Assembly (NCBI GenBank): GCA_016801885.1
Contig: CM028889.1
Location: forward strand, 9,983,001 to 10,047,000
Source of the DNA: Toxotes chatareus
Lineage: Eukaryota; Chordata; Actinopteri; Toxotidae
Reading direction: 5' to 3'
DNA length: 64,000 nt
Shown piece by piece: positions 12,745 through 24,499 of the stretch. Made by a program: the position numbers and the translations under genes. Every line of letters starts with the position of its first letter. The stretch's first letter is position 1. Under the pieces are notes generated by a model. The model was not told where the DNA came from. It searched no databases and saw nothing but the letters and a program-made list of their open reading frames with translations.

Positions 12745-14550
12745 GTCTCAATATGGTCAGGTAAAATTGCTGTTCTACCCAAAGAAAGTGAACCAATGGG
12801 AAACAGCAAACAGGCTGTCACAGGATTCACCAACTTTTTATACAGTTGCAATAGCCCACTTTAATAGGTTTGGTAAGACTTTGTTAAGAGGGCCACAGAC
12901 CAGGACATGGGCACTGGGTCACTCAACTGCACACTGACACACAATGACAGCTAAAAGATCCAAATGTAGAGAGCACAATATGTTTTGGCCTAAGGGGTGC
13001 TAATTTAAAAACACTTGGTTTGGGCAGCAGAGAGGACTGGCTGACTTGAAACGCACAAAATGCTTTGAGGCAGTTTGGGTGTTTATAAAAAACTTACATG
13101 AACGAAAGGGAAAATGGGATGAAAAAAACGGATATCCTTACATAAGAAAATATATGTTACAAATTATCGTTGCGTTATGATGCATAACACATTTTACTGA
13201 TGTCTGATGTACTTGCCAGTGTGAACATAGACAGGGTAGTTGATAGGGACACAGTGTACCCGCTTTAGCTGTGATAACTCAAAGTGAAACATAGCTTTTA
13301 CATGTGCAAGGAAAGGGCAGTTTTTACAATTTAAATTATAGAGTCCTGGCAGCCAAGGAGAAAACTGATGAAGTCATAGTGCTTTCCAAAAACAGGCAGT
13401 AACAGAAGGCACTCAAATGGGAAAAGAATAAGCCATGGTCTGTGAAGACTTGGCTGTGTTTAGCCAACCCTCTGTCCTGGCTTGGAGCAAAATTTTGCTC
13501 ATGCATGAGCCTCTCGATTTGAATGGCGCTTGCTCTACAAAATCAAAAATACTTTTGATTTTTTGTAATGGATTCAGTCATTCTGGCATGGATTTAATTT
13601 GACTTTAAGTGTCCAAAGAGGAGACGGAGGAAATGTGAAAAATAAGTGAAGTACGAAGAAATTCAAAGTAACTTACACACGAAGGGTTTTTGCTGAACAT
13701 GTATGCTTTTTTTTTTTTTTTTCTTACACTGAACAGTGAAACATTCATACAGATTCTGTCCAAATACAACCACAGCATTTTACTTTTTGGTCAAGTAACA
13801 TCTCCATTGGTGCTTTTGGGATTTAAGTTCCAAGCTGAAGAAAGACAGAACTTTACTTATTTCCTTAACCAATCCTTACCTCTTGCTGCAATATAACCAC
13901 AGAAGTGTATTCTAGATGATTTTCTGTTTGTCAAGAGCGTGCTGCAAGGTCATGATCATGTGGTTTAAGCAAGAAGAACCACAAACAGGAAACTGGGAGA
14001 ACAAGGGATTCTGGGAGCTGGTCACCTCAGTGGGATTCCCCCTGCTCTTCAAAGGACTATAACTGAATACATACGCACACACACACCTTCTTTATCTGTC
14101 TCTTCAGCAGATGGAATAAAGCCATGTTTGTTTCCTGCCTCTCTTATTTTAGCCTCCGAGCTGAGTGCCTGGTTAGCCTTGATTTCTCTAACCTGTCTCT
14201 GCTGTGTGCCCCAGGTCTCTCTCTCTCCCCTACTGCTCCTCTCTCTCACCACTGTGGCCACAAACCCATGACAGCTTTGCAAGATAGTAACGATGAGGAC
14301 ACTTCCTGCAGCTGGGAGGGCTGGTCACAGGACTGGGTGCCTTTTCTGGACCTTCATACTGGTCAAGATGAAGAGAAGGAGTGAAGGGGTACAGGTGGAG
14401 TGTGTTGAATCTCAAAAAAAGAGGTACAGCTATAAACACATTTTTGAATAAATAAAAAAGGATGAAGCTTTAAATATCCCCCTTTCAATTATAGCCCAAA
14501 ATAGTGTATAGTTAATTCCAGCTCACAGTGAGACTACATTAACCAAATTT
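12745..14550. other. Non-coding stretch, no gene found
   Basis: Ordinary AT-rich DNA with a T-run at 13708-13722. I see no exon with both splice sites and no domain similarity. Confidence 0.5.
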
Positions 14551-14558
14551 TAATCAAG

Positions 14559-14660
14559 CTGCACAGTAAGAAATTAATTGATTAATCATTTGGCTCATAA
14601 AATGTCAAATAAGTGTCTATCACAGCTCCCCATAGCCCAGTGTAATATCCTCCAATTATT
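14559..14660. repeat. Fragment of a dispersed 'GCTGCAAC' MITE-like family
   Basis: It contains an AATTAATTGATTAATCATTTG core followed by CATAAAATGTCAAATAA, the pattern of a common fish MITE-like repeat whose ends read GGGCTGCAAC. A fuller copy lies at 42120-42381. This copy is short and diverged. Confidence 0.45.
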
Positions 14661-14978
14661 TTGTGCAACAGTGGAAAAAAAATAGGCACTTAATAAAGTG
14701 AAAGGAAAAGAAACAAGCAAGTCTTTAAAAGTTTGAGAGGCTGTGATGAGCATATGTAGAGCTCTTTTACTTACTGAAGAACATGAAGAACTGAAACTGA
14801 CAAACTTAAACAGTCATACAGAAATGGCTCAACATTTTGGGAAACAGGCTTATTTGCTTTCTGTCCAAATGTAATATGAGGAGATTGATGCCACTGATGC
14901 AGCTGTGACTCATGATGAAATGTTGGGATGCCCAAAAACCAGTCTAATATTTACAGTATCATGGCACAGAAATGTGAC

Positions 14979-15110
14979 ACATCCATCCATCATTTATACC
15001 TCTTCATGCTGTTTAAGGTCATGGGGGGCTTAATCCCTCCCCAGGTCACATTGTGCGAGAGACGGGGGGCAGCATGGATGGGTTGCCAGTCTATCATAGA
15101 GCTGACAGTA
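14979..15110 (+). repeat. Dispersed teleost repeat (LINE 3'-end-like)
   Basis: It has the run of CATCCATCCATC, a GGTCATGGGGGGCTT block and a GGTTGCCAGTCTATCATAG block, in that order. From memory this is the order in a widespread fish interspersed repeat resembling a LINE 3' end. The copy is diverged and truncated. The family assignment should be confirmed by a repeat library. Confidence 0.5.
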
Positions 15111-16730
15111 AAATCAATCAAAATCAAGTCAGCAGTTTCCAATATGCTAGATGTAGCACGAGATGTGGCAGATTAGCATACCATTAAAGAGCCTGCGCTG
15201 TACGTTTATTAGAAAATCACCTTGACAGAAGTGCCCTTCAAATCAAAGTATCCCCTTTCTATTCATAATGCTGATGTGAGAAAACCATGTGTTACTACAG
15301 TTTAAAGTCCATTAGCATCACACGCTGTGAGTGATGTGGGGAAAAAAAACAAAGTCAAAAAGTTTAATCTACTCGCCTCTCCATCTAAAGCACTTAGTGA
15401 CATTTACACCACTGTCAAGAGGTTGAGAGAGCAGATGGCCAGAGACCTACAGTACAGATGGCTCAAGATGAACTCTAAGTGTGAGGCCAGTGTGTCTGAA
15501 AGAGGGACAAAGAGATTCAGCGAATGGGAAAGACGTAGAAGAAAAACCTGAAAAGCAGCGTTTGAAAAAAGCTCTAAACAAGCAAATCATGAAAAATGAA
15601 AGAAAAGCAATTCAAAGGGAGAGAAAATAGACAGCTATAGCCTTACCACCCTACTTTATCTTCATGTAATCATCTAGATTATAACATGGGTTGGGGATGT
15701 CACCAGAACACATGCTGACATGCCTCCATATGTTAACATGCAAAATATGGCCTGAAAGGGTCCCCCCCCCTCTGATCACGATGAGTATAGCTGCAGAATT
15801 GAGGTCAATCACATCTCTGTCACTGCATCTCACCACATACCAGCATGCATCGTCTTATATCTCGCCTCTCAAAATTGATTTCCTTTCCTGTCCCTTGCTT
15901 TGTCTGTCAGGTGAAGATGCTGTCACTTGAGTTGCTATGATATAATGAAATCCTTCTGCAAAAAAAAAAAAAAGGCAGGGAGAGAAATGTACAGCTTGTG
16001 CAGGTGCAGATAAAAATGAACAAGGGGAGATATTTTGATGAATAACTCCACATAATCACCCAGTATGTTTGTGTGATTGTTGTGAGAAGCTGAAATAAAT
16101 AGCCTGGATGTTATACTATGGATGCCTGTGAGCTGCCATTAGTTTTCTTGCTTTTCCTCTCCTAATTGCCAGTATGTACTACTACTCTTTGTTCTTTGTT
16201 ATTTTTTCACTATCCACTTAGTTGCAGCTGCCTCACTCTAATACAACCCACAGTATAAATGCCAGAACAAACAGTTCAGAGTACGAATAAAAGGCCCAGT
16301 TCCCATGATATAGGCTGCTGAGTTCCCATGCCCAAAGCTAAACCACAAAATCATCACAAAACCCACCATAATCACATTTTCATCTCCCTCAAAACATGAC
16401 AAATACATTACCGCTGAATTTATCCAGACCATGGATGTATTATACAAGCCTAAAATAAATATCCCTCTTCCTCTGTTGGGCTGCAGGCAAGTTCTCATAC
16501 TCCAGGCTATCATACAGAGACTCTACAGAGCTCAGAGCATTTCTTTCCCATTATGATAATGCCCAAGTTAAGTCCTGGTAGTTGTCAGTGCCCCTCATGC
16601 ACAGTGTTCCCAAGAATCACACATGTGGGAATGAAGCGTGGAAACCTGGACACAATTATCTGTGTCTATGGATGATAACACTTACCACCTTACCATGGCA
16701 ATGTTAATTTGAGGCACACAATACAATAGG
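15111..16730. other. Non-coding stretch, no gene found
   Basis: No supported exons. It holds a C9 run (15762-15770) and an A13 run near 15961. Short open frames are unsupported. Confidence 0.5.
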
Positions 16731-16734
16731 ACTT

Positions 16735-16990
16735 AACTTGCCAATTATTTTTTCATTAATAGATTAATCTATAATATGTCAGAAAATAATGGAGAAGTTC
16801 CTGGAGCCTAAACAGATATCTTTAAGGTGCTTGTTTTATGTGACCAACTGTCCAAAAGCCTGAGGTATTCAGTTTACAATAATATAAAACAGAAAAGCAG
16901 CAAACCCTCACATTTAAGAAGGTGGAACCAGAGGTTTGACATGTTGGCTTACAAATGACTTAAATAATTAACTGTGGGACGACTATTTCA
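16735..16990 (+). repeat. Diverged copy of the 'GCTGCAAC' MITE-like family
   Basis: The body words are ATTAATAGATTAATCTATAA, GTCAGAAAATAATGGA, GGTATTCAGTTTAC and CACATTTAAGAAGGTGGAACC, in the order of this fish repeat. Both ends are decayed. A TTTA tetranucleotide run follows at 16998-17018. Confidence 0.55.
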
Positions 16991-17705
16991 TTTTTTCATT
17001 TATTTATTTATTTATTTTTTTAAATGAATTTAAGTTTTGGTAGTTTCTAGCACTACTGGCACCACACAGCCAGCATTCATTTTGGTTTAACTGTATTAAA
17101 GACCTGAGTTTCTAATCTGGTGCACTACATTAACTTTACTGTGCCCTAAAAAATTCCCACTTTGAACTGAAGAAAGCTGTGTCCACAGCATGTATACTGA
17201 CTTCCACTAAAAATCCTTCAGTGTACAAATACATTATCTCCTTTGATAGACATGTAACTTACAATTATGCAACACTACATCTCTCAGTGATGATGTAAAA
17301 TAAAAAACTGTAAGAGTCCTGCATCTAAATGTACCTTGTACAATATCATTCAGTTTTGGGGAATAACAAATAATTTAACGTGGTAAGTGATTTCATACAG
17401 TGTCTTTCTGTCAGAGTCCTTCAGTCCTTTACATGAACATAAGGTGGCAAAGCAGTAACATGGAGTGAAGCACACCTATTTTTCCACTACCTGAGACATA
17501 AGCTTAATACTATCCCTTAAGCTCTCAATACATCTTAGATAAGTGACAGATGACATGACAGCTAGTGTTCATTTTCCATCTTTGCCATCTCTTGTCCATT
17601 CCTCTTGACCTTTCCAGTGTCCTTTTCAGAAATGAAAACAAAGCCAGAGACCATGAATGTGACTTGAGACCATGTTTGTTTGTGTTACTGTATATGACAG
17701 AGATT

Positions 17706-17729
17706 GGGGTGGGGGGGTGGGGGGGGTGG
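17706..17729 (+). repeat. G-run cluster with quadruplex potential
   Basis: Runs of four, seven and eight G separated by single T residues, then GG. This can form an intramolecular G-quadruplex with 1-nt loops on the plus strand. No gene start is nearby. Confidence 0.55.
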
Positions 17730-18310
17730 TTACTGGCCACACATGTCACATCAGGAGGCATGATTATCCACCAGGATTACACTTTAATCAATCTAAAGCA
17801 CTAGTCCCTGTCTGCCACTGTGCTAATCCCATCAAAGGAGGGCTCTTTCTGCCTGTCAGCTTATCCTCTTCCCATACACCACCATGTTAAACACCTCACA
17901 AAGCTGTATGTCAAGAGTCAACTGGGCTTCAGTGTGGAGATGTCAGGCCCCTACTCAGGAGCACTGCATCCAAACCACAGCAATTCAATCAGTTTCAAGA
18001 TGCTGCAGAAAGGATTTCCTCATTGATGAGGCAAATTGATTGTGGCAATGCATTTTAATGTTAACAGTGCAAACATAGGAAAAATAGCATTTACGATGGG
18101 CCATTATTGGTGACTGCTCTGGTGAATATCCATGTACTTTAAATTCATAAAATGGCAGTTTAACTAGAGAATAGATCTGTTTTTTTAGCATTGCTAAAAC
18201 CACTGCTTAGTTAACTGATAAAAAGCATTAACTGGCTATGCTAATCAATTAATTATTATGTTATTCATCATGCAAACACACCAAACATACTGTGATTGAA
18301 CAACTTGATG
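17730..18310. other. Non-coding stretch, no gene found
   Basis: Unremarkable sequence with short unsupported open frames. Confidence 0.5.
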
Positions 18311-18313
18311 AAT

Positions 18314-18340
18314 TGTGTGTGTGTGTGTGTGTGTGTGTGT
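18314..18340. repeat. (TG)n microsatellite
   Basis: Pure TG dinucleotide repeat of about 13 units. Confidence 0.95.
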
Positions 18341-18771
18341 CAGGGAGAGTGTGTGTACACATGCAAACAAAACATGCCAAATGTGTATTCATGTACAATT
18401 GAAAATGCACTTGATATCCTGGCATAGAGGGATCCTGTTTCCAGACCCCACAAATATAGTGAAATAAGTCCTCACAGTGATCGTTCAAACCAAAATTTGT
18501 CCACACAACCATAGAAAGACATGACACACATACTTCTGATTCAAGCTGCTTCCAAGTACGTTAATCCTAATTTTCTGAATCAGGAAGTGGAACGTGTCAA
18601 TTGCTTAAAAACTGCCTCAACCCGAGAAAAAGAAAAAAACACGTGTATTCAGCTCAGTACACACAAACTACATTAGGATATCTGTGTGTACGTGTGTGTC
18701 TAAGATGAAAACCCCACACTGGCTTCTTTCATCTCTTCTCCCCCAGCCTCACTCTCACACAGCTCAGATGA

Positions 18772-18870
18772 ATGAAAGGATGGATGGAAAGAGGGAGGGG
18801 GTGGATAGGGAGAGATAAAAAGGGAGAGGGAGAGATGTGAGAGGAAGAGAGAAGTCACTGAGGGACAGAG
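18772..18870. repeat. Purine-rich (GA) tract
   Basis: About 100 bases nearly all purine on the plus strand, with GGATGGA and GGGAGAG words. This is typical low-complexity DNA. Confidence 0.7.
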
Positions 18871-19012
18871 GTGAGTAAAAAGGAAGACACGTGGGTTATT
18901 TTTATCCTGAATACTTGTAAGCTAAGAGCCAGGAAGAGATGGAAAATCTTGGTTTTTTTTGTCTTTTTTTTCAGCATACCTCTCTATCTACCCATGCATG
19001 TTTGTGTGTTTA

Positions 19013-19015
<3 letters not shown>

Positions 19016-19076
<61 letters not shown>
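19016..19076. repeat. Long (TG)n microsatellite
   Basis: About 30 uninterrupted TG units, the longest dinucleotide repeat in the upstream half of the window. The open frames running through it (runs of Val-Cys) are artefacts of the repeat. Confidence 0.97.
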
Positions 19077-19077
<1 letters not shown>

Positions 19078-19079
19078 AA

Positions 19080-20180
19080 GGTATTAAAGCTCAGGGGGAG
19101 GATGAGGGAAAGAATCATGTTTTTAATGTCGATAAAGAAGAAAGATGAGCACAAACACACACATACTGTACATACACCCTATACAGAAGATACAAACTCA
19201 CCATAAATCTGCTGGAAGACAAAAGACATAGAGACACACAGGTTGTCAAGATAGCCTACATATTTTCACAGTACCCAAACAGATGGCCACCTACGATGAT
19301 ATGCCAGATAAGTGTGCAAAACAGCAAGACGCTCAGATGAAGAGATGACAAGACTGGACTGAACAGACATGCTAAACACTACCCATCTGCTTGATCCTGG
19401 TGACAAATTGGGTTTGTTACTCAGGCTAGTTATTTCTCTGCACATTAAACCACAGTTGGCGCAACCCTTTCAACTGAAATGGTTTAGGACAAATCTGGGG
19501 CTCTGGGTTGTGGCCAAATTGCCGCATTGCATAGAGAGATTTGAAGCGGCTTAGTCAGCTGCAGACAATGCACAGCAGTGGCATAATGACACAGAAAAAC
19601 AAAACGTCAGTGGGCCACTATTGGTTTGTGTTTGTGCCATGATGCAGGCTGGCAAAGCATGTGCTGGCTTTTGCTATCTACTGGGAAACGGCATGACCAC
19701 ACAGCAGAAACGTAAACTGTGATGTGCTCAGGCCTGATGGTGCAAACAGCCTTCTTTCTTATTTTTAACAATTTTTTTTTCAGTTTTTCTGTTGCCAGTG
19801 CAGTGCAGTTAGTGGTTCAATAGAGATGTTTTGTATTGATTTGGCTCTGCATTCACTGGATTCAAAAAGAAACAAATGTTGATTTTGAGCTTTAATGGCA
19901 CTTACAATAGCACTTATGAACTTTTTTTTCCCATAGTCCAACAATTTTTGGACAGTCCAAAGCCATTCATCCAATTATGAATGTAAACCTAATAAAATTA
20001 AAGCTAAGAAATTACTTCAGAATCATTACTTCATTTCAATGAGCTGCAATGCAGAGCCAACTCAATAAAAATGTGTCACTGTCCAAATATTCACAGGCGA
20101 TACTGCAAAATTAAACTATTTTTACTGTTGTAAGATTCACCAAGTGTCTATAGCCATGCAAGCCATTCTAGGCGCTGCAG
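19080..20180. other. Non-coding stretch, no gene found
   Basis: No supported exons. AT-rich with T-runs near 19771 and 19922. Confidence 0.5.
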
Positions 20181-20184
20181 TGCC

Positions 20185-20360
20185 ATGAGCAAAATGCTAA
20201 TGTCAGCATGCTGACAATGGCACTGGATGAAATGTCCGGGGATCACCAAAGTGATAACAGTTCATCCTGAAAGGGACAAGAACATATTTCGTGACAATAC
20301 GTCCATAAACTTGCAAGATTTCTGACTCAAAACTACAAAATTCAACCTGCTGGTGGCACT
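20185..20360 (+). repeat. Dispersed teleost repeat fragment (family 1)
   Basis: It carries GCTAATGTCAGCATGCTGACA, GGGGATCACCAAAGTGATAA, GTTCATCCTGAAAGGGACAA and GACTCAAAACTAC, in the order expected for the same fish repeat family as 28300-28622. Diverged. Confidence 0.6.
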
Positions 20361-20868
20361 TTTTTTCCATTCAGTGTAAGTATGTTCCAGTACACCTGCA
20401 TTGCTGATTACTTAAAGCACAGTCCTCTGAGGCTGCAACTACACAGCACTCAGAGCTAAGTATTGATTGTATACTTGTGGAGCGCAGGTAGTCTATGACT
20501 GCTCCTCCCTGTTGTGCTTCTATTGTACTGTGTGCATTATGAAAGTGCAAGTTGTCATAATGTCTGTACCCTAGCCACCAAAGTCTGAAACATTTATTAC
20601 ACTTGATGGTTAAAATAATTCACCCTGACAGCTAACCAAGCAGGCTAATTTGAACAGGAAAGCCTTCTCTGTCCATTGCAAATGTGCGGTACGACCGGAG
20701 ACTGTAGCGGAGAGGAAACTAATTTACTCTGAGGCTTGGTCTGGACTCAGATGAGAGTTTCATTAAGACGCTAACTGCGGCGCAATGAAATATATTCCAC
20801 AGAGTCTGTGTACTGGTGCTACCCAAACCCTCAATTAAGATGCCAAATATATCAGAGATGCAAATTAT

Positions 20869-21450
20869 GCTCTCTCCCTTGCTCCCCTCTCACCCATCAC
20901 CGCTGCTTCCTCACATCTCCTTCCCCTCTTGCTTTTTTCCTTCCCTTTTCCTTCTCAATCTCTCCCTCCTTCCCTTCCTCTATCTCTCTGCATTTCATGT
21001 GCTGGATGCAAAAAGAGATGCTTCAGTGTTTCAGGGACCCACTGCTGACTGATAGAAATATCTGATTGGGAGACATACAGGCTGAAAGACAGATAGCAGG
21101 GAAAACACTGGCTCTGGAATGCTGAACCAACATTCCCCTTCTCTTTCTCTTACTCATTCATTCCTTTAATGTCTCTCTACCAGGCCTCCTTATAGATGAC
21201 ATGGGAGAGGTGAGCTGAAAGAGGGTGTCTGACTCCCTCCTCATCCCTCTCCCCTTCAGTCCTATTCAATCCTTGCTTTCTGTTCCTCTCCAATCTCCCT
21301 GCTTTCATATATTCCCCTCACTACCCTACTCTTTCCCTCATCCCTTCATTCATTCATTTCTCTATCTTAAAGACCAAGCGCAAGATTATCCCTCAGTCTC
21401 TTTTTCCCCTTGCCTTCTTTCTCATTGTGTCCATTTCTCAGATGTTGCAT
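20869..21450. repeat. Polypyrimidine-rich region
   Basis: Two blocks (about 20869-20995 and 21210-21425) are strongly C/T-rich on the plus strand with many CCCTCTC and TTCCCTT words. Such tracts can adopt triplex (H-DNA) structures. Long frames rich in Ser, Leu and Pro through here are composition artefacts. Confidence 0.65.
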
Positions 21451-21812
21451 AAAGTAAACACTCTGCAGGATCCTAGCCGTCTAGCAAAATGCTTTCTAGC
21501 AGCAGGATGAAAGGCATGCTGCACTGACTCAAAATCAGGGGCTATCTGTTATCTGATTGGCTGACATGGAGAGCTGTCTGTGGATTTTAGTTACCGGGGA
21601 GAACAGGGAGATAATGGCACCATGTCAGCAACTTTTGGAGCTGCGGGGGCCAGAAGACGATAGAAGAAGATAGGATGGCCAGTCATGTGCAAGTATGAAA
21701 ATGCTTTGTCACAGTTGGTCAAGTGATATTTGAATTCCATTTTTTTACTCTCCGAAAACACACTGTAGGAACAGCATTTCCAGGTTTTGCAAACACCAAT
21801 GTAAGGCATGGC

Positions 21813-21833
21813 AAAAAAAAAAAAAAAAAAAAA
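21813..21833 (+). repeat. Poly(A) tract
   Basis: Uninterrupted run of about 21 A. It could be the tail of an old retroposed copy, but no recognisable element precedes it. Confidence 0.9.
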
Positions 21834-21839
21834 GAGTGC

Positions 21840-24230
21840 CTGAAAATGTAAGACATACTGAACTGTGGAAGAAAATATTTTATTGGTCCTAACCTGTGAC
21901 TGATGCAGACCTGAGCATGGGTAAAGAACCACTATATTTGAAATGCTCTCCAGTCCCCTGTTAAGTAGACCTATGCCATGCAGAGATCACACCTCATCTC
22001 CTGGGGTCACACCTCACCTCTGAAAATAACTAAAATTACTATTCTGTCTCATGATTTACTAAAATAATTGCCTTGCTAACAGGTCCCTAATGTTGTAATT
22101 ATTTATTTTGCTGCGAAATATCCAACAGCAACTGTGTGCCTTAGTAACATAAATTTTAGACAGTCCTTTAACACACAAATTTTCCCCTCATTTAATTTAT
22201 TCCTTTCTATGAATTTGCTGTACAGTCAAAACTTAAAAATGGGCTTTATTCGAATGCAGTTTAGCTACAAAGATATATGGAGGAACTGCTTTTTAAAATC
22301 AGCAATGGTTTCAAACACTTGGCCCTGATTGAGAGTCAGAAGAGGCCTCCCTGATCATACAATCCTGCTGATTGGAGCCATTCATGATGGGTGTGCCAGT
22401 TCAAGTGCTGCAATCTAGCCTGATTGTGTCACAGTGGCACCTGCACCTTCCCTCTCTCCCTCCTCTTATGCTTCTGACTTTTTTGGAGCCTCTGTAGCAG
22501 AGACCCGAGTCAGGGTCCGCCTCTTTCAAAGGATGCAGGATTTGGGAATACTGAGGGCGGTGAAGGATGCATCGAGGGCCACAGTTCACAATTTGGAAAG
22601 GGGTAGCCTTGCCAGTTTTGTTTTGTTGAGCATATTTTCACTGTCTGGCAGAATTACATTTGTTGGCTCTAACATTGCTTTAGCTGACATTCAGTCAGCT
22701 GGCACTGTGAATTCTTTGGAAATGATTGAAACAGTATTGACCACAAATGTCGATGTACATAAGAATAGAAAACACTGGGCAAACAGACTGAAATACAAAA
22801 GTATTTGCCTGGTCCCTGGTGGGAAATGAGTGTTTTTGCACCCCCAACAAGAAGTTGTGAGAAACTTAAACGCACAAACTCACAAACACGTACTCACAGG
22901 TGGAGGAACAGGCAGAATTCAGGACTCATTAAATCCCAGTCAGGCAGCAGCTCCACAGAGACCAAACACTCTGCAACTCAACCAAGAACGCTTCAGACTG
23001 CGGCAAACACACACTCTGAACCCTCATAACCTGGTCACTTACAAGCAACTGTGTACGTCTGTGCATGTACCAATGCTGCACACTTGTGCAGTGCCATTTC
23101 ACACTCTCACAAACAAACAGACAGCTACATGGAGCAGGGAGGCATTCATCTGTTGATCTACATTCCTGAGCTTCATGCAACCCATTAGTGGAAGCTGTCT
23201 CACCACAGTTAGTTTGAAAGATGGGAAGAACATCAAACAACCTTTGTGCACACACATACACACATACCCAAATGCCCTCTCACAATGAAAAAATCTCTCC
23301 CATCTACTCGCTCTCAGTCATCTCATCACTTTTTTTTCTCCCTTTTCATCTTTGTTTCAGCTCTGCCTTTCTTGTGCTCTTCTTTACATCTCTCATCTCT
23401 AATGTGTGTGTGCTTTAACCTCTGGGAAAAAGAGAGAGGGAGAGAGCCAGTTTTCTCTTTGGCTTGCAGATGGGAGACATAAAACTTTTACAAGAAAAAA
23501 ATGAGTCGTCAGACAGAGAAAGCATGTGTTTAGGGTTGTCCTGAGAAAGAGGGTGGGGGTTTTGAGTACAAGACAGACATGAAAACTATCAGTTTGCACA
23601 GGTGCACAGAGGAACACACACAAGCACCACAGGGAAAAACAATACTCAGTTACAATTTGAATACATATTGATTTCTGCCATTAATTACTGACACCTTCTG
23701 CAACAAAAAAGGGGACAAAGTCAAGAAGACAATGAAAACAGCAACACAAAGCACACACCTGCACACACGAGAGGAATGAATACAGCAAAAGCTACAGCAC
23801 CAGCAGCTCACACAATTACAAATGACCTTTAAATAAATAGCATCAGAGCCCAAACCCAAGGAATAAGGAATTTTATGTTTTTTGTTTTTTTTGTTGTTGT
23901 TGTTTTTTGGTTTGTTGGTTCATTTTTGTTTTAGCTCATTGAACTGCCTTGTGACTCACAAGTTTAAAATATGAAACTTCAAAAACACATTGCAAATCCA
24001 TGAGATTTATGATAGCGTTTCCTCAGTTCCTCGATTCCTGTTTTTATTGAAACCCATACTTTTCTTTTACACTGAGGTTATTGATGGATGCAATTTGCAT
24101 GCAGTATTTAAAACGTTTACCACTGGTCACTTATTGGCCAGTTATCTTCCACATGTAGACATCAGAATACAGCAGAAATGGGTCATACAGTTTCACCTTT
24201 AAATTAGCTTTACCTTTATATTACCTTTAT
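21840..24230. other. Non-coding stretch, no gene found
   Basis: A 131-codon open frame at 22434-22829 has no domain, no similarity I recognise and no splice context. I do not call it. The remainder is CA-rich and AT-rich DNA. Confidence 0.5.
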
Positions 24231-24235
24231 AAATT

Positions 24236-24305
24236 AGGGTACAACTAACAATTATTTTTATCATCATCTAATTTGCCAAACTGCCAATTATTCAAACATA
24301 TAATC
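24236..24305 (+). repeat. Fragment of the 'GCTGCAAC' MITE-like family
   Basis: It starts with GGGTACAACTAACAATTATT and continues with an AATTATTCAAACATATAATCA-like block, resembling the left end of the family seen at 42120-42381. Diverged. Confidence 0.4.
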
Positions 24306-24462
24306 AGAGCCTGCAGGCGGATGATGAACTGGAAGTGGGACTAATGAAATTCTGTGAAGGCCAGGGCATGCTTGAAATTATGTAGCTTTTATTATCCAGT
24401 CACATGTAAAGGCAAATGTGTTTCTACTTGTTTGGAGAGGTAACACTCTAAGGATGTTCAGG

Positions 24463-24494
24463 ATCAACAGCCATCTCGAGCAATGGCTGTTGAT
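24463..24494. repeat. Perfect 12-bp hairpin with CTCGAG in the loop
   Basis: The arm ATCAACAGCCAT (24463-24474) and its exact reverse complement (24483-24494) enclose an 8-nt loop. No U-tract or gene context suggests a known RNA. Confidence 0.65.
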
Positions 24495-24499
24495 TGCCA

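Noticed and set aside
18871..19206. 111-codon frame across the (TG)n tract
   Set aside because: It owes its length to alternating Val-Cys codons of the dinucleotide repeat. Flanks have no coding character.
22434..22829. 131-codon open frame
   Set aside because: No domain, no similarity I recognise and no support from composition. Length alone is not enough in this much vertebrate DNA.
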